Assembly (NCBI RefSeq): GCF_030864355.1 | Contig: NC_083398.1 | Span: forward strand, 1,302,001-1,366,000 | Source of the DNA: Cutaneotrichosporon cavernicola | Taxonomy: Eukaryota > Basidiomycota > Tremellomycetes > Trichosporonales > Trichosporonaceae | Direction of reading: 5' to 3' | Length of the DNA: 64,000 nucleotides | Shown here: one piece after another, positions 21,110 to 31,837 of the stretch | How positions within the stretch are numbered: the first letter of the stretch is position 1 | Layout: the number at the start of each line of letters is the position of its first letter | Made by a program: the position numbers and the translations under genes | The notes under the pieces: model-generated | What the model saw: only the letters and a program-made list of their open reading frames with translations | Told to the model about the DNA's origin: nothing | The model's database searches: none

Positions 21110-24095
21110 ATGTCAGAACACAAGTTCTCATCCGACCCCGGTCAACAGCCTCCCAGCAGTGGTAAAGCACCTCGGTCATGGGTCCCCCGCGCATGTGATC
21201 GTTGTGAGTAATTGACACCTTGACCAGCACTTGAGGTGGCTCTGGAGGCGGCCACCTGCCAAGTGGCCACAGCGCGGGAAGCATGTGGCTGTTAGCTAAC
21301 ATCCAACAGGCCGCAAACGGAAAGCTCGATGTGGTACGCATTGGACAGTGAGACTCGGCGAATGCTAACATGCAGACCAGCAGGTCCCATGCAGGAACTG
21401 CGCCGAGGCGAATGTGACCTGCACTCACGACGCGCCGGTCCTCAAGCGTGGACCAAGGCCAAAGTAGGTCTTCACCGCCTCCTCGCTTACCACCGCCTCG
21501 CGGTGATGAGGCTATTGTTTTCTTCTCTTTTGCCACCTCGTGGGGCGCCAGAATGCTTTGCTTGTGCCACCTTCCCTCACCCTTACCTTCCTTGCCTCAG
21601 CCCCGAGCATCCTAGACTGTGGCGCGACAGATTACTCACCCACCAGACCGCGTAACCGCGATGTCGAGTCGCGCCTCCGCAACCTCGAGTCCCTCCTCGC
21701 GTCCATTTCGAATGGCAATTCGTCGGCGGCCCTGACGCTCTCGAGGAGAGAACTGGACCAGATTCGTGTCGCTGCGCATATTGCTCCTGGACCAGACGCA
21801 TCGCCTGGTTCCGAGGCCAACGAGTCTGCGGCGACCCGAGAAACGAAGCCATGGGTCGGGACACCGAGCGAGCCCACCGCGACGCCCAAAACCAACGCCA
21901 ACTCGACTCCGACTGCGCCGCCCGCGCCTACCCCGAATATCAATGCCAACCAGATGCCGCACACGAACGGCAACACCCCGATGGACGGTAACTACGTTCC
22001 ATCGATAATCTTTGACCCGTTCGGGGTCCCCGGTCCCAGTCAGCAGCAGATCCCAACCAACATGGTTTCCGGAATGAATCAGACTCTTGGACCGGCTGTC
22101 AACGACCCAACGTTGTACGCCGGGATGCGTAGTCCGCAGCACAAGCCGGGCGGCAAGGATCTGCTGTATCGCGACGCCGAGGGGCAGACCAAGTGGCTCG
22201 GCCCCAGCTCTGGTATGCCGTTACTTGAGCGGCTTAAAGTCAATGGCAACTTCAACCCGCCTATGGACGACAACGGGAACCCTGTGGCTGATGAGTGGAT
22301 GTCCCTCACGAACGCCATCGGTGTGGATGTTGGCAATGCGCAACACCTCAACGAGTTTACGTCTGCCAACCCCTCGGCAGCCGTGTCGCCGTCGAGCTCG
22401 AACGACGACTTCATCTGGGAGCGCGTCACGAACGTCGTCCCATCAGATCTTGTGGACTCGCTGGTTCGCTCGTACTTTACCATCTCGCACCTGCGTGAGT
22501 AGTTTTTAGCTACCATGTTGTTAAGCTAACGTTCAGTCTGGCCCATCTTGCACGCCCCGACGTTCATGCAGTCTTACGTCGACCCGGAGCACCGTAAGAA
22601 CCCCTCGTTCGTCGCGCTCGTCCTATCGATCTGCTCCCTGTCTTCGCGCTACACACCAGACGACCGGTTACGGCAAGCCAGGAAGACTGGCAACCTGCTA
22701 GCGCACGACCTGATTGAACTGGCCAAGGACATCACCGCCCAGGCTTCGGCGGAGCGGTCTGACCTTTACATTGTCCAGGCGCTGTTCAACCTCGCTGTTG
22801 TGCAGGAGGGTACTGCGCGTACCAACCAGCTGTGGACGTTCCTCTCGCAAGGCGTGAGCATTGCGCTCGATCTCGGTCTCCACCGCCGCAAGGACGATTA
22901 CAACTTTACTGCGTAAGATACGCACTCTGGGTGAACCTGACAGCAGCGTCGAGATGGAAGAGCAAAAGCGCACGTTTTGGGCACTGTACTGCCAAACGGT
23001 TCAGGCGTCCTGTACCTACGGCCGGCCACCCATGCTCCGCCTGATTGACATTGACATGGACGAGCCTGCGGCTGTGGACGACGTGTACATCTCGGTCGAC
23101 GGAGGCATCGGCACCCAGCCGCCAGACCGTCCATCGGTCATGGCGGGCTTTGTTGCCGGCGTTCGTCTTCACATGATCCTCGAGCGCACGATCCGTCGTG
23201 TCAACATGGTCACCCGTCCCATGGAGAACTCGACCCCGTCGTTCCTCGACCTCGTTTACGGGGGAACCTTGCGGACATACCGCATCCCTGACGAGCTCGA
23301 GCTCCTGCCACACGTTACCGATGGGCTTGTGGGCGACTGGTCCTTCTCTCCTTCCACAGTTTCTGACTCGGACTCTGTGCGCTTCTTCCAGCGCACGCGC
23401 GTGTTCACATTGCAGCAGTTCATCCGGCTGTTATCCGCGCGGCACCGGTTCACCGAACTGCTCGCCCAGCCTGAAGGGCCAGGGTCCCCAGGGACGTCGG
23501 AGGAGCAAGCTGTACTGCAGCAGATCACGCAATCTGCTCTTGGCATTATTGGCACGTACTCGATCATTGACACCCAAGCTCGCCTCGACTACTTTGGCGC
23601 CCACGCAGTGAGTAACCCCAACCTAGGAAAGACTGTTGCTGACCCCAGATCTCCCAATTGACCCAGGCGGGTGCCGGTCTGATTGGCGTCTTACTGCATG
23701 TCCGCAGCTCGCCAAGTGCTGGCGACAACGTGTTGCACGTCGCGCTGCAGGGCCTGTGCGCGTCCATTCTCGTTCTCACCAAGCTCGGCCATCGTCGTCC
23801 AGCAGGCAACCGTTCTGCGGAGCTGCTTATCGAGTTTGCGAGAGCGTGTCGCATCCTGATTCCCGGACTGCCTGATGGCGAGCGGCTGGCGGCTCCGGGA
23901 TCAATCGAGGTGCCAATGCTGCGTGCATTGCCACGCCGAGCCAACACAAACACGCAGGGGAAGGGCGAGGACTCTCTGAGCCAGGCGCAGTTTGACGAGT
24001 GGCTCGGTATTGCGCTCCAGGGCGCGCCCGACGTGTGGATGAATGCGGAACACGCTGCTGGCTTTACGCCAGACCAGACTGCGTTCGCATTGTAA
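21110..24095 (+). CDS. Zn2Cys6 fungal transcription factor
   Basis: Predicted nuclear regulator. Seven exons, 21110-21203, 21310-21333, 21376-21463, 21647-22494, 22537-22912, 22944-23607 and 23649-24095, give 846 residues. The N-terminus carries a zinc binuclear cluster assembled from three exons: ACDRC, then RKRKARC, then DQQVPCRNC and AEANVTC (C-x2-C-x6-C-x5-C-x2-C-x6-C). A short coiled segment RDVESRLRNLESLLASIS follows as a likely dimerisation element, then a Pro/Thr/Asn-rich linker, then the fungal-specific middle homology region (WPILHAPTFMQSY, ALDLGLHRRKDDYNF, RTFWALYCQT, GRPPML). Exon 2 is only 24 nt. The target pathway cannot be read from sequence, and no metabolic gene sits divergently next to it. 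The gene converges on an SDR. Confidence 0.87.
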
Positions 24096-24605
24096 GGGTA
24101 GGGATCTTGGGTGTCCTGTGAATATCTTGGGGGCGAGGGCGCATAGCGCCTGCGTCTGAGTGTGACTGATCTTGATACCATTTAGTTTTGATTTAGCGCA
24201 TTGGAGCGCGTTGTATGATGCAGTCTTATTCATCACCCTGGTGTGGCTCTACAACGGGGACCTAGTTGTGTCGCTGATGGCTGGTGATTGGTGGTCAGGC
24301 GAGGCGAGGGTGCGGCAGGATTGGGCATTGGGGGTCGGGGATGGGGAGGTCAGCGTCGAGGTCAGCGTCGACGTCAGCGTCAGGGAGTGGCTTGGTGTTG
24401 ATGGCACACGTATACATTCTTCATGATGACCTGCGGCCACGCTCGGCCGCGGACTAGAATGCGGAGTGCGGGGTTGTAAATCGCCGAGGCTTATCTCGGT
24501 TCTCCTCAAATCTCCAAAAAGAAATCAAGGATACATCTCATCGGCGTGTGTCGTATCTACACTTGTGCGTCTCTGCGACCTTGCAACGACCTTGCCTTGG
24601 TATCT
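24096..24605. other. Convergent intergenic region
   Basis: 3' flanks of the Zn2Cys6 gene and the SDR gene. No gene is supported. It contains a 12-bp tandem repeat at 24346-24381. Confidence 0.6.
24346..24381. repeat. 12-bp tandem repeat, three copies
   Basis: Three consecutive GAGGTCAGCGTC / GACGTCAGCGTC units in the convergent spacer. Confidence 0.85.
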
Positions 24606-25710
24606 TTACGCAACCGTGTCCGCACCCTGTTGTCAGCTTGGGCCGAGGCTGTAATACTTTCCCCCTCCCCTTGCCACAACTCGGGGTAACACTTTCCTCC
24701 CCTTGCCACAACCCTTGCCACAACTCACCGAAACGACAATACTCTCTCCTGAGATGAACCCCGAGTCGGGGCCGGCAAGGAACGCGACGAGGTTAGATAC
24801 GTCCTCGGCCTGCACCAGGCGGCCCATGGGGGCACCCTTGAGGCGGGAGTCTGTGAGGGCGCCCTGCGGTCCGCCGAGGTGGCCACTGAGCGTCTTGTCG
24901 ATGTCGGTCCACATCTGCGTATCGACCGGCGCCGGGCAGTAGACATTACACGTGATTCCGTGCTTGCCCAACTCCTTTGCGGCGGATTGATTGAGTGAGC
25001 GCACGGCGAATTTGCTTGGGTCAGCGAGACCTAGTAGCGGATGGAAGGATGGGATAGCAAAAACACCTACGACGCGGAATACATCGAGAAACCGGGATAT
25101 CCCTGCCACCCAGCGGTCGAGCATGCCGCGATGAGCTTCCCGCCGCCGCCCTGCCGGATCATCTGCCGCGCAGCGGCCTGGTAGCACAGAAAGACGCCGC
25201 GGACATTGACGGCATGCAAGTTGTCCATTGTGTCGACGGTCACGTCGAGGAACGGGCCGACGGGGGCGATCCCGGCATTGGCGATCATCACTTGGGTTAG
25301 TTGGCCGGGGGAGGGGGGGGGGGGGGGGAGGGGGGAGGGGGGATGGGGGGGGGAGGGGAGGGGGGAGGGGGGATGGGGGGGGAAGGGGTGGGTGGGTTAG
25401 TTGGCCGGGGGGGGGGGGGGGGGGTGGGAGAGGGGGGGGGGGGGAGAGGGGGGTGGGAGCACTCACCGTCGACGCGCCCAAGTTCAGCGACAGCCACAGA
25501 GACCATGGCGTCCACGTCGTCCTTGTTCCGCACGTCACACGTGATCGCCACAGCCCTGCCTCCTAGCTCCTGGATGAGTTTCTGTAGTGCTGGCTGGGCG
25601 CTGTCGAGGTCGGCGAGGGCGAGGTCGAACCCGTCCTTCGAGAGGCGGCGGGCGATGGCGGCGCCAATGCCCTGGCTCGCCCCGGTGATGACTGCGACGC
25701 GGTTCGTCAT
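24606..25710 (-). CDS. Classical short-chain dehydrogenase/reductase (diacetyl/acetoin reductase-like)
   Basis: Predicted NAD(P)H-dependent oxidoreductase of 256 residues, the usual size. Exons are 25710-25467, 25290-25072, 25014-24729 and 24626-24606. The protein starts MTNRVAVITGASQGIG (T-G-x3-G-x-G cofactor loop), has the NAG motif in VMIANAGIAPVG, and the catalytic Tyr-x3-Lys as YSASK, formed across intron 2. The catalytic Ser is expected in AACSTAGWQGYPG. The C-terminus GESIVVS is followed by a 21-nt last exon ending DTVA. The general layout resembles fungal and bacterial diacetyl or acetoin reductases; the substrate is not proven. Intron 1 (176 nt) is almost pure C on the coding strand, and intron 3 carries short direct repeats. 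The terminal exon is the least certain part. Confidence 0.82.
24627..24728 (-). repeat. SDR intron 3 with repeated GTTGTGGCAAGGG units
   Basis: On the coding strand the intron begins GTGAGTTGTGGCAAGGG, and the unit GTTGTGGCAAGGG recurs twice more within 60 bases. The donor region itself belongs to the first unit. Confidence 0.75.
25291..25466 (-). repeat. Low-complexity C-run intron 1 of the SDR gene (G-runs on the plus strand)
   Basis: The plus strand carries many runs of 5-17 G separated by single A or T. The segment GGGTTAGTTGGCCGGGG occurs twice, at about 25294 and 25396. On the coding strand each copy holds the branch-point-like AACTAAC, but only the copy next to exon 2 is followed at once by an AG acceptor. 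Confidence 0.8.
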
Positions 25711-26346
25711 TATGTGTGGGGGGTAAAGTGAGAGGTGAGAGGTGGGAGGCGAGGTGACAGGTCTTATGTCTCGTCTTGACAAGTCATGCAGGCGAGGTGG
25801 GAGGCGAGTGGGTACAGGTCTTATGTCGCAAGACAAGACATGCCGGTGGAAGGGCGAGCCGGCGGATGCGCCCGCCCGCCGGCATCAGCGTTGCCGCGCT
25901 GGCATTGCCGGAGGTCACCGAGTCACATGATGTCGGTCGGCATGTCGGCATGTCGGCACAAACACCGTTTGAGGATCGAGGACAATCACACGTCTCATGC
26001 AGGCTGGGGGGGGGATGAGACGACGAGCTGAGCACTGCATAGTTCGCTACGCTTGCTCTTTCTCGCTTGCTGCTCCCATGTTCGCGTCACATGCGTCATT
26101 CTCGAATCTTGAGCGGAATGTTCCGCTCAATCACCGTCGCTTATCTCTTCAATCTCTCAATCTCTGGGGATCACTACATCACGTTCCTGCCCCACAGCCG
26201 GCTATGCCACAGTGGCCGCGAGCACCATGCTCGCGCATGCTCGCGCAAATGCATACACATACCCTCCATTCTGATGCTGGCACAAATGGCCAATGCTCTT
26301 CCATCTTATATCGTGACCATCATTATCGTCATCCGGTATGCACACC
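25711..26346. other. Intergenic region between SDR promoter and MTR10 3' end
   Basis: No gene is supported. A 25-30 bp direct repeat containing GAGGTGGGAGGCGAG and CAGGTCTTATGTC occurs near 25736 and 25794, and GTCGGCAT is repeated near 25935-25960. This is the promoter side of the SDR gene. Confidence 0.5.
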
Positions 26347-29300
26347 CTACAAACCCAGGCTCTTGCGGTTCTGTCGTCCACGATCGCGCGCACGTCCCGC
26401 AGATCGCACAAGCCCCAGAAGAGCCGCCTTCATCTTGTCCTTGGCCGGCGCAGCCTGGTAGTCGTGCAGCGCCTGGATAAACTTGGTCTTGTCCGCCGCA
26501 GGCAGCACGTGCCCAGGAATCTCCGAGAGCGCCTCGGTCGCATAGCTCTCTGCTTCAGCCGCCGGCACAGATGAAACAGTCGCCTGGATGATGAGCGGCG
26601 TCTGCTCAAACCCTTCCTCGGGGTACCCCTGCACGATCCCTTGCAGTACCAACAAAAGGAGCGGCTTGGCAAACTGCGCAAAAATGGGCTGCAGCTGCGC
26701 CTGGTTCTGGCCATCCGTCAAGCGCTTGGCGAGCATGTGCAACGTGTCGAGACACACGAGAATGGTCTGTGGCGCGGGGCACATGATGGCGGCAAGAGTG
26801 TGCGACACGGCCTGCGGGAGCGCAGGAGAGGCGAGTGTCTGTTGCGGCAGGTCGTCAATGTACGCCATAAAGCAGTGCACATAGTCGTCCATGACATCTG
26901 CAATCTCCCGCGCATCCTTCAATGCCAAGAGCTTGCCCAACGAGTCAGTGACCGTCTGGAATGCGCCCACAAGCAGCTGCGCCAAACCCTCGTGGCCAGG
27001 CTGCTTGGCTGTGCTCGCAAACTTGCTCGCAATCTTGCCGGTTATCCAAAGGTACGACGAGTAGCCAGTCTGCGCAAACGAGGCCGTCAATCGCGCCAGC
27101 ACGGGCTGGACCACCGGCTCGAGTGCGGCCTCGGGGAAGAATGTCAGGCCGCGGCGGAGAATAGACCCAACACGCTCGGAAATAAAGTAGAGCTTGGCGT
27201 ATCTCTCCAGGAGCTTGTCGAGGATCTGGTAGATGGACGCGGCAGTTGGATAGCACGACTTGGGGACTGGGTCGAGGGTGCGTACCACCGTGAGGTACGA
27301 GTCAATCTGCTCGAGCGCATCAGCGACGTTTTGCAGGTCCATCTTCTGGGCTTCCGCAGGGGCGTTGGCCACAAGCTCGACGCGCTTGATCAAGGGTGCA
27401 CAGAACTGTTGCAGGGCCGCAGCAGCGTCGTCCGAGGGCTGGGACGAAATTACAAAGCCAATGGCCTCGCAAACCTCAACCATGTCTGTCTGCTCCAGCT
27501 GCTGGCCCACTGTCGTGACGAACTCATACAGCTGGGGAAGGAAGGGGACCAGATGCCTCTGGCAGTCCTGGCACATGAACTTCATGGCCTGCGCCGCTGC
27601 AGCCGACACCTCGTCATCCTTCATGTCGAAGCCGGCTGAGATGTACTGCAGCTGGAACGAGAGGTTCTGGGGGTGACGGTCAATCCACTGCGTATACCGC
27701 GAGATGACGAGAATGGCGGCGTAACGGATCCGAGGGTGGTCGGGAAGTCGGGGGAGAATTTCCATAATGTGCGGCATGACCTCGTCGTCGTCCGGGTCAA
27801 CCTCGGCGCCCATCGACCGCATCGAGAAGAGTGGTGCCTCAATCTCCTGCCACGATGGATTGGGCTTGGACATGGCCGCCACAACCATCTCGTACGACTT
27901 GCGCAGGCAAGCCGGCGCGCCGAGGACCTGGCAGCAGTCCTTGAGCGTATCGCCCATGCGGTGACGGAACGTCCGGAATTCGTCGCGCTCCTGTGGTGTC
28001 TGGTTCTCGTCATCGGCAGGGAAGTGGAGGTGGCCGATGATGGTGGACTGGAGGTTGGCGTAGACATCAAAGTAGGGAGCAAAGGCCTCGTCGCGAGCAA
28101 CGTCCGTCCCTCTGTTGACGATTCCGGCCAGTATCCACCAGAACTGGAAGGTGATGGGGACAATGTCGAGGTCGGGGTACGCTGTGCAGGCCAAGACGGC
28201 TTCGACCAAGGGGAACGCCTCTCGAGGGTGGATCCTGATGATGTCGCGATACGACTCCCCAGTCTCGCAGAACAGGCGACAGTATCCACGTATCCTGTCC
28301 GGGTCGTCCTTGTACTCGTCCAGCTTGGGACGCAAGGCAATGATGCGATGAAGGATTTGTTGAACAATGTCTGGGTTGTCCTGAACCTCCTGCGTCTCGT
28401 GAACGAGGTCACAGATGACGTCGACAGCTGCATCGAACAGGTCGTCTGGTCCGAGGGCGTCGAACATGGCTGAGAAAAGGGGCGAGAGAGCGACAGCTGC
28501 GACGGGGAACTCGCCAGCACGCAGCCACGCCCGCATCGTCTCAAAGATGGCGACCTGGATAGGTGATGTGATCCCTTGCACTGTCAGCTGACTGCCCACT
28601 TCCCGAACGGGCAACAACTCACCTGGCGCCTGAATGTACATGGAGAGAATGCCGATGACCTGCTCTGCAGAACCGGTGACGAGCGCATCGATAGTGTTGG
28701 TCCCTTCTGGCTGAGACCATCAGCACGGTGGTCTCGGCGGCCCGGTATGACGAGCATGGCCCATGCGTGTGTCACGACGAGTGACGGTGCACAGGACTCG
28801 GACTCACCTGTGGCAACCGGGGGTTGAGAGACTCTTCGGCCAGTGAGGAGAGGAAGCGGAGCAGGACCATGACGGTGTTTGGGTCGTTTCCGTACAGATT
28901 AATCATGTCCTGGACCACATCGGTCCACTCTGGCATCTGCAGCGCGAGATCGGCCAGTGCCAGGGCAAGCTGCGTCAGAACTGCGCGTGACCCCGACGGT
29001 GCGTCGGGTTGGACCAAAGGATTTAATGCTCCCAGCAGCGAGTCGCGGAGGGAAGGCAGAGACTCTCTGGGGAGTTGGGGGAGGTCATAGAGTATCTGAG
29101 TATGAGCGATCAAGGTGTCCTAGATGCTGAGATGGTGCTCACCTTTGCACGCAAGGTCTGCGCCGAGAACATGCGGCCTTCGAGGGGCGCCTCTGGGTTG
29201 ATAAGGAGTGTGTGGCATGTCTGCCATGCCTCGACCTGTAAGGGTTAGAAGTTGTTATGGGCCATGGAGTGGCGGGTAGGTGTCGGCCGTTGTTGTTGTT

Positions 29301-29445
29301 GGACCGCCGAGGTACCTACGTTGTGCTGGAATTCTTGTAGCCAATCGTTTGCGCGCTTCTTTGCCTGTGCGTCTGGGTCGTGATACAAGGCTTGGAGAGC
29401 TTGGAGCACTGTAGCTGTTGCTTGCTCCTGTTGTGTTGTCGCCAT
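26347..29445 (-). CDS. Mtr10/transportin-3 type nuclear import receptor
   Basis: Importin-beta family receptor expected to carry SR-type RNA-binding proteins into the nucleus. Exons 29445-29320, 29235-29143, 29095-28808, 28710-28623 and 28580-26347 give 942 residues, the size of Mtr10/TNPO3. The N-terminal HEAT repeats include ANDWLQEFQHN, EAWQTCHTLL, RMFSAQTLRAKI and LRDSLL, matching the Ran-binding end of the family; LMRxW-like ETMRAWLRAGEF follows, and the rest is helical repeat. No signal peptide or membrane helix. The acceptor of exon 4 was placed at CTCAG before CCAGAAGG because only that keeps the frame. The start ATG at 29445 gives MATTQQEQATATVLQALQAL, a typical first helix. The upstream in-frame stretch is leader. 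All introns are in the first 900 bp. Confidence 0.87.
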
Positions 29446-31837
29446 GCCGTTGAGGGAAGGTAATGACAATGAAGAAAGTTGTTGAGTACGTGTGTTGACC
29501 TCGTTAGCTCCCTTGTTGGCCGCCCAAACCTGTTCAGTTACCATATGATGCAAGATCCGTGAGTCCGCGGGGTATCTGAACCCTCTACCCTCGACTTGGT
29601 TCAACGAGTCGCGTGGCAAGCATACCAGACGCCGCAGTTGTGGCACTCAGCCATATTAGATTGAAATCGTTATCAATGAAATAGTGATATCGCAGTTTAA
29701 GACACATAATTAAAAACGTGGTTATCCCCTATTCGGACAAGACCGGGATTCCAGGCTAATGTGCCTGAATGCATCTCCGAAAATGCCCATGTGAACGAGT
29801 TGTCACCATGAGACGACTTTGGCACGCCCAGAATCCCAATACCCATGCTAACGAGACAGCGTGGGCAGTGCAGGTCAGACATGCCCATGACGACCGAGCC
29901 TCAATTCTGCTTTCGGGCCCTCGCCAGATCACCAGGTTCGGTGCAATCCGCTGTTTAGTCCCGAGGGGACAGAATGTGAAGCCTTGGCCTGCGGTAGGTT
30001 TGCTGGAGTCGCGATTAGCTCTTGAGGCCCCATGGCCCATCTCTGGCAGGTGGCTCCCCAGAGTCTCACGTGAATGCTGCCGCCGGGACGAAGTGGCGGC
30101 CGGAGAGCGGCCCTACTCGTCTCAAGTGGCGTCAATGCTAGGGTTCCGAGACCGACCAGGGTGGCAGACCAGGAGGGAAGAGACCAGGAAGCCAAGAGGT
30201 GCGAAATGGCGTGACTTGGGGCGTGGGTCGTGAGAGAGAACCTTTGAGTCTTGCATGTGCCACAGCACAGCTGGCTCACAAACAAAGAAGAAAAATTTGA
30301 TCCCGATTACATCAGCAGAGTCGCCGAAGACGTAAACAATTGATTCGGTGGCAAAAGGCACAACGTGCAGGACCGTGTTGGCCGCCGCGACATGACATGC
30401 GGTCATGTTTTGTGGTCAGATTGGCCGAATGTCGCCAGCAGCTGCCAACCCTTGGGTGCCGTGCGCCGCTGTTGCTGTGCGGTTACCATCCCCTGCGTAT
30501 CATATCCTACATCCTCGGTCTGTGGTACGTGGACCTTGGACCCGAAAGAGGCCAGAGTGTTGAGAGGCATTTGACCTATGGTTCGCTCAAGCTTGGATCA
30601 CCAGCTTGGTGCCGAGTCATGCATGCCTTTGCGACTGCGACTGCGGAAGTTGGCGACTTGAGAACTGTTAGTGGTATTGAGGTTTGAGGTATCGGCCCTT
30701 TGCCCCGCGCCATGCCGCCAAAGGCCCGCACTCGCACCCCACTGGGCCTCTTAGAGTGAGTGATATTTACACCCAAGGCCGTTGAACCCTGGATGAGCTC
30801 GATCTTGACCCCATCTCGGCCGAGCGCGCTGCTTGTACCGGATTACTTGACATGATCTCAACAGCCACTACGCCACTTGGAACTGAAGCCAAGTACTCTG
30901 TAGCGAAAATCGTCCAGTCTTGCCTCTGCTACCCCTTTGCTGCCCTTCTTCCTTGTTCCCTCACTTAGGCTCCTGGTCCCTTCACCAGCCTATACCCACT
31001 CGGTCGCCACCTTGACTCGCACCGGTTCTCTATCCTTTCGTATCGCATCGCTATCGGGTAGATTTTGCTCAGTGGTCGGTGGAGTTTGTTGAGCTTTGAC
31101 CTCTTGTTTACATTATGCAAGCGAATGTTGAGACCGAGGAGCAAAGGTGATGGGCCAACGTGGCCTAACGGTTGATCAAGTTTGAATGGGCTAGGCTTGG
31201 TCTGAAAAGGTTCCGTGCTCACACACGTTTTCGCCTGTGGCTTCGACCCCGCTCAAGTACTCCCCCCCCCCCCCCGTGGGTTTTAACCGCTCGTATCTAA
31301 TAAGATTTGGCCTCGTGGCCCCACGCCCTAAGACCAAAACTGACTATAACTTACATAGTCTCACACTCCCCCTTAACCCTTTGCCCTTTGCCTAGACCCG
31401 TAAAGTTCTTTCTCCACAATCCTCTTCCCCCTCTCTCCCCTCTTTACAATCACTCCATCCACATCCCATCCATCAACCCCACAATTTCAATCATCAATTC
31501 TCCATTCTCCATCTACACCTCATCAACAATCTTGTTGACATTCTCTCTTTCAACAACACTCTTCATTCAAGATTATCCACCATCGCAATCTTGTGATCAA
31601 CAAACACCTTGTCACTCACAAACGGCACCGTGTCAAACCCTCCAAGAGCGAACGAACCCCGTCATATCATTCCCCTCGTCTCCCCCCCCGGTACCCCCGC
31701 CTCACGCCACCCTTGTCCCAACTCCCTGGAAACACCCCATCCACTCATCTCATCCTTCTTCGGCATCTACATCTCTTCTAGTCTCCCATAGGAGCTAGTT
31801 TACCGTTAACTCTTCACTTGTCTTGCCTCTCCTATCA
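29446..31837. other. Long gene-poor interval upstream of MIG1
   Basis: About 2.4 kb with no gene I can support. Frames up to 154 codons lack motifs and splice structure. It includes the MTR10 promoter, an AT-richer patch near 29660-29720, a run of 14 C at 31262-31275, and, from about 31330, a 500-bp pyrimidine- and CA-rich stretch that is probably the long leader and core promoter of the Mig1-type gene. Long upstream regions are common for fungal regulatory genes. Confidence 0.5.
31262..31275. repeat. Homopolymer run of 14 C
   Basis: Fourteen consecutive C followed by GTGGG, about 560 bp upstream of the Mig1-type start codon. Confidence 0.85.

Noticed and set aside
25301..25726. Gly-rich 141-codon frame on the plus strand
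   Set aside because: It is created by the G-runs in the SDR intron; the opposite strand gives a clean SDR gene with matching splice phases.
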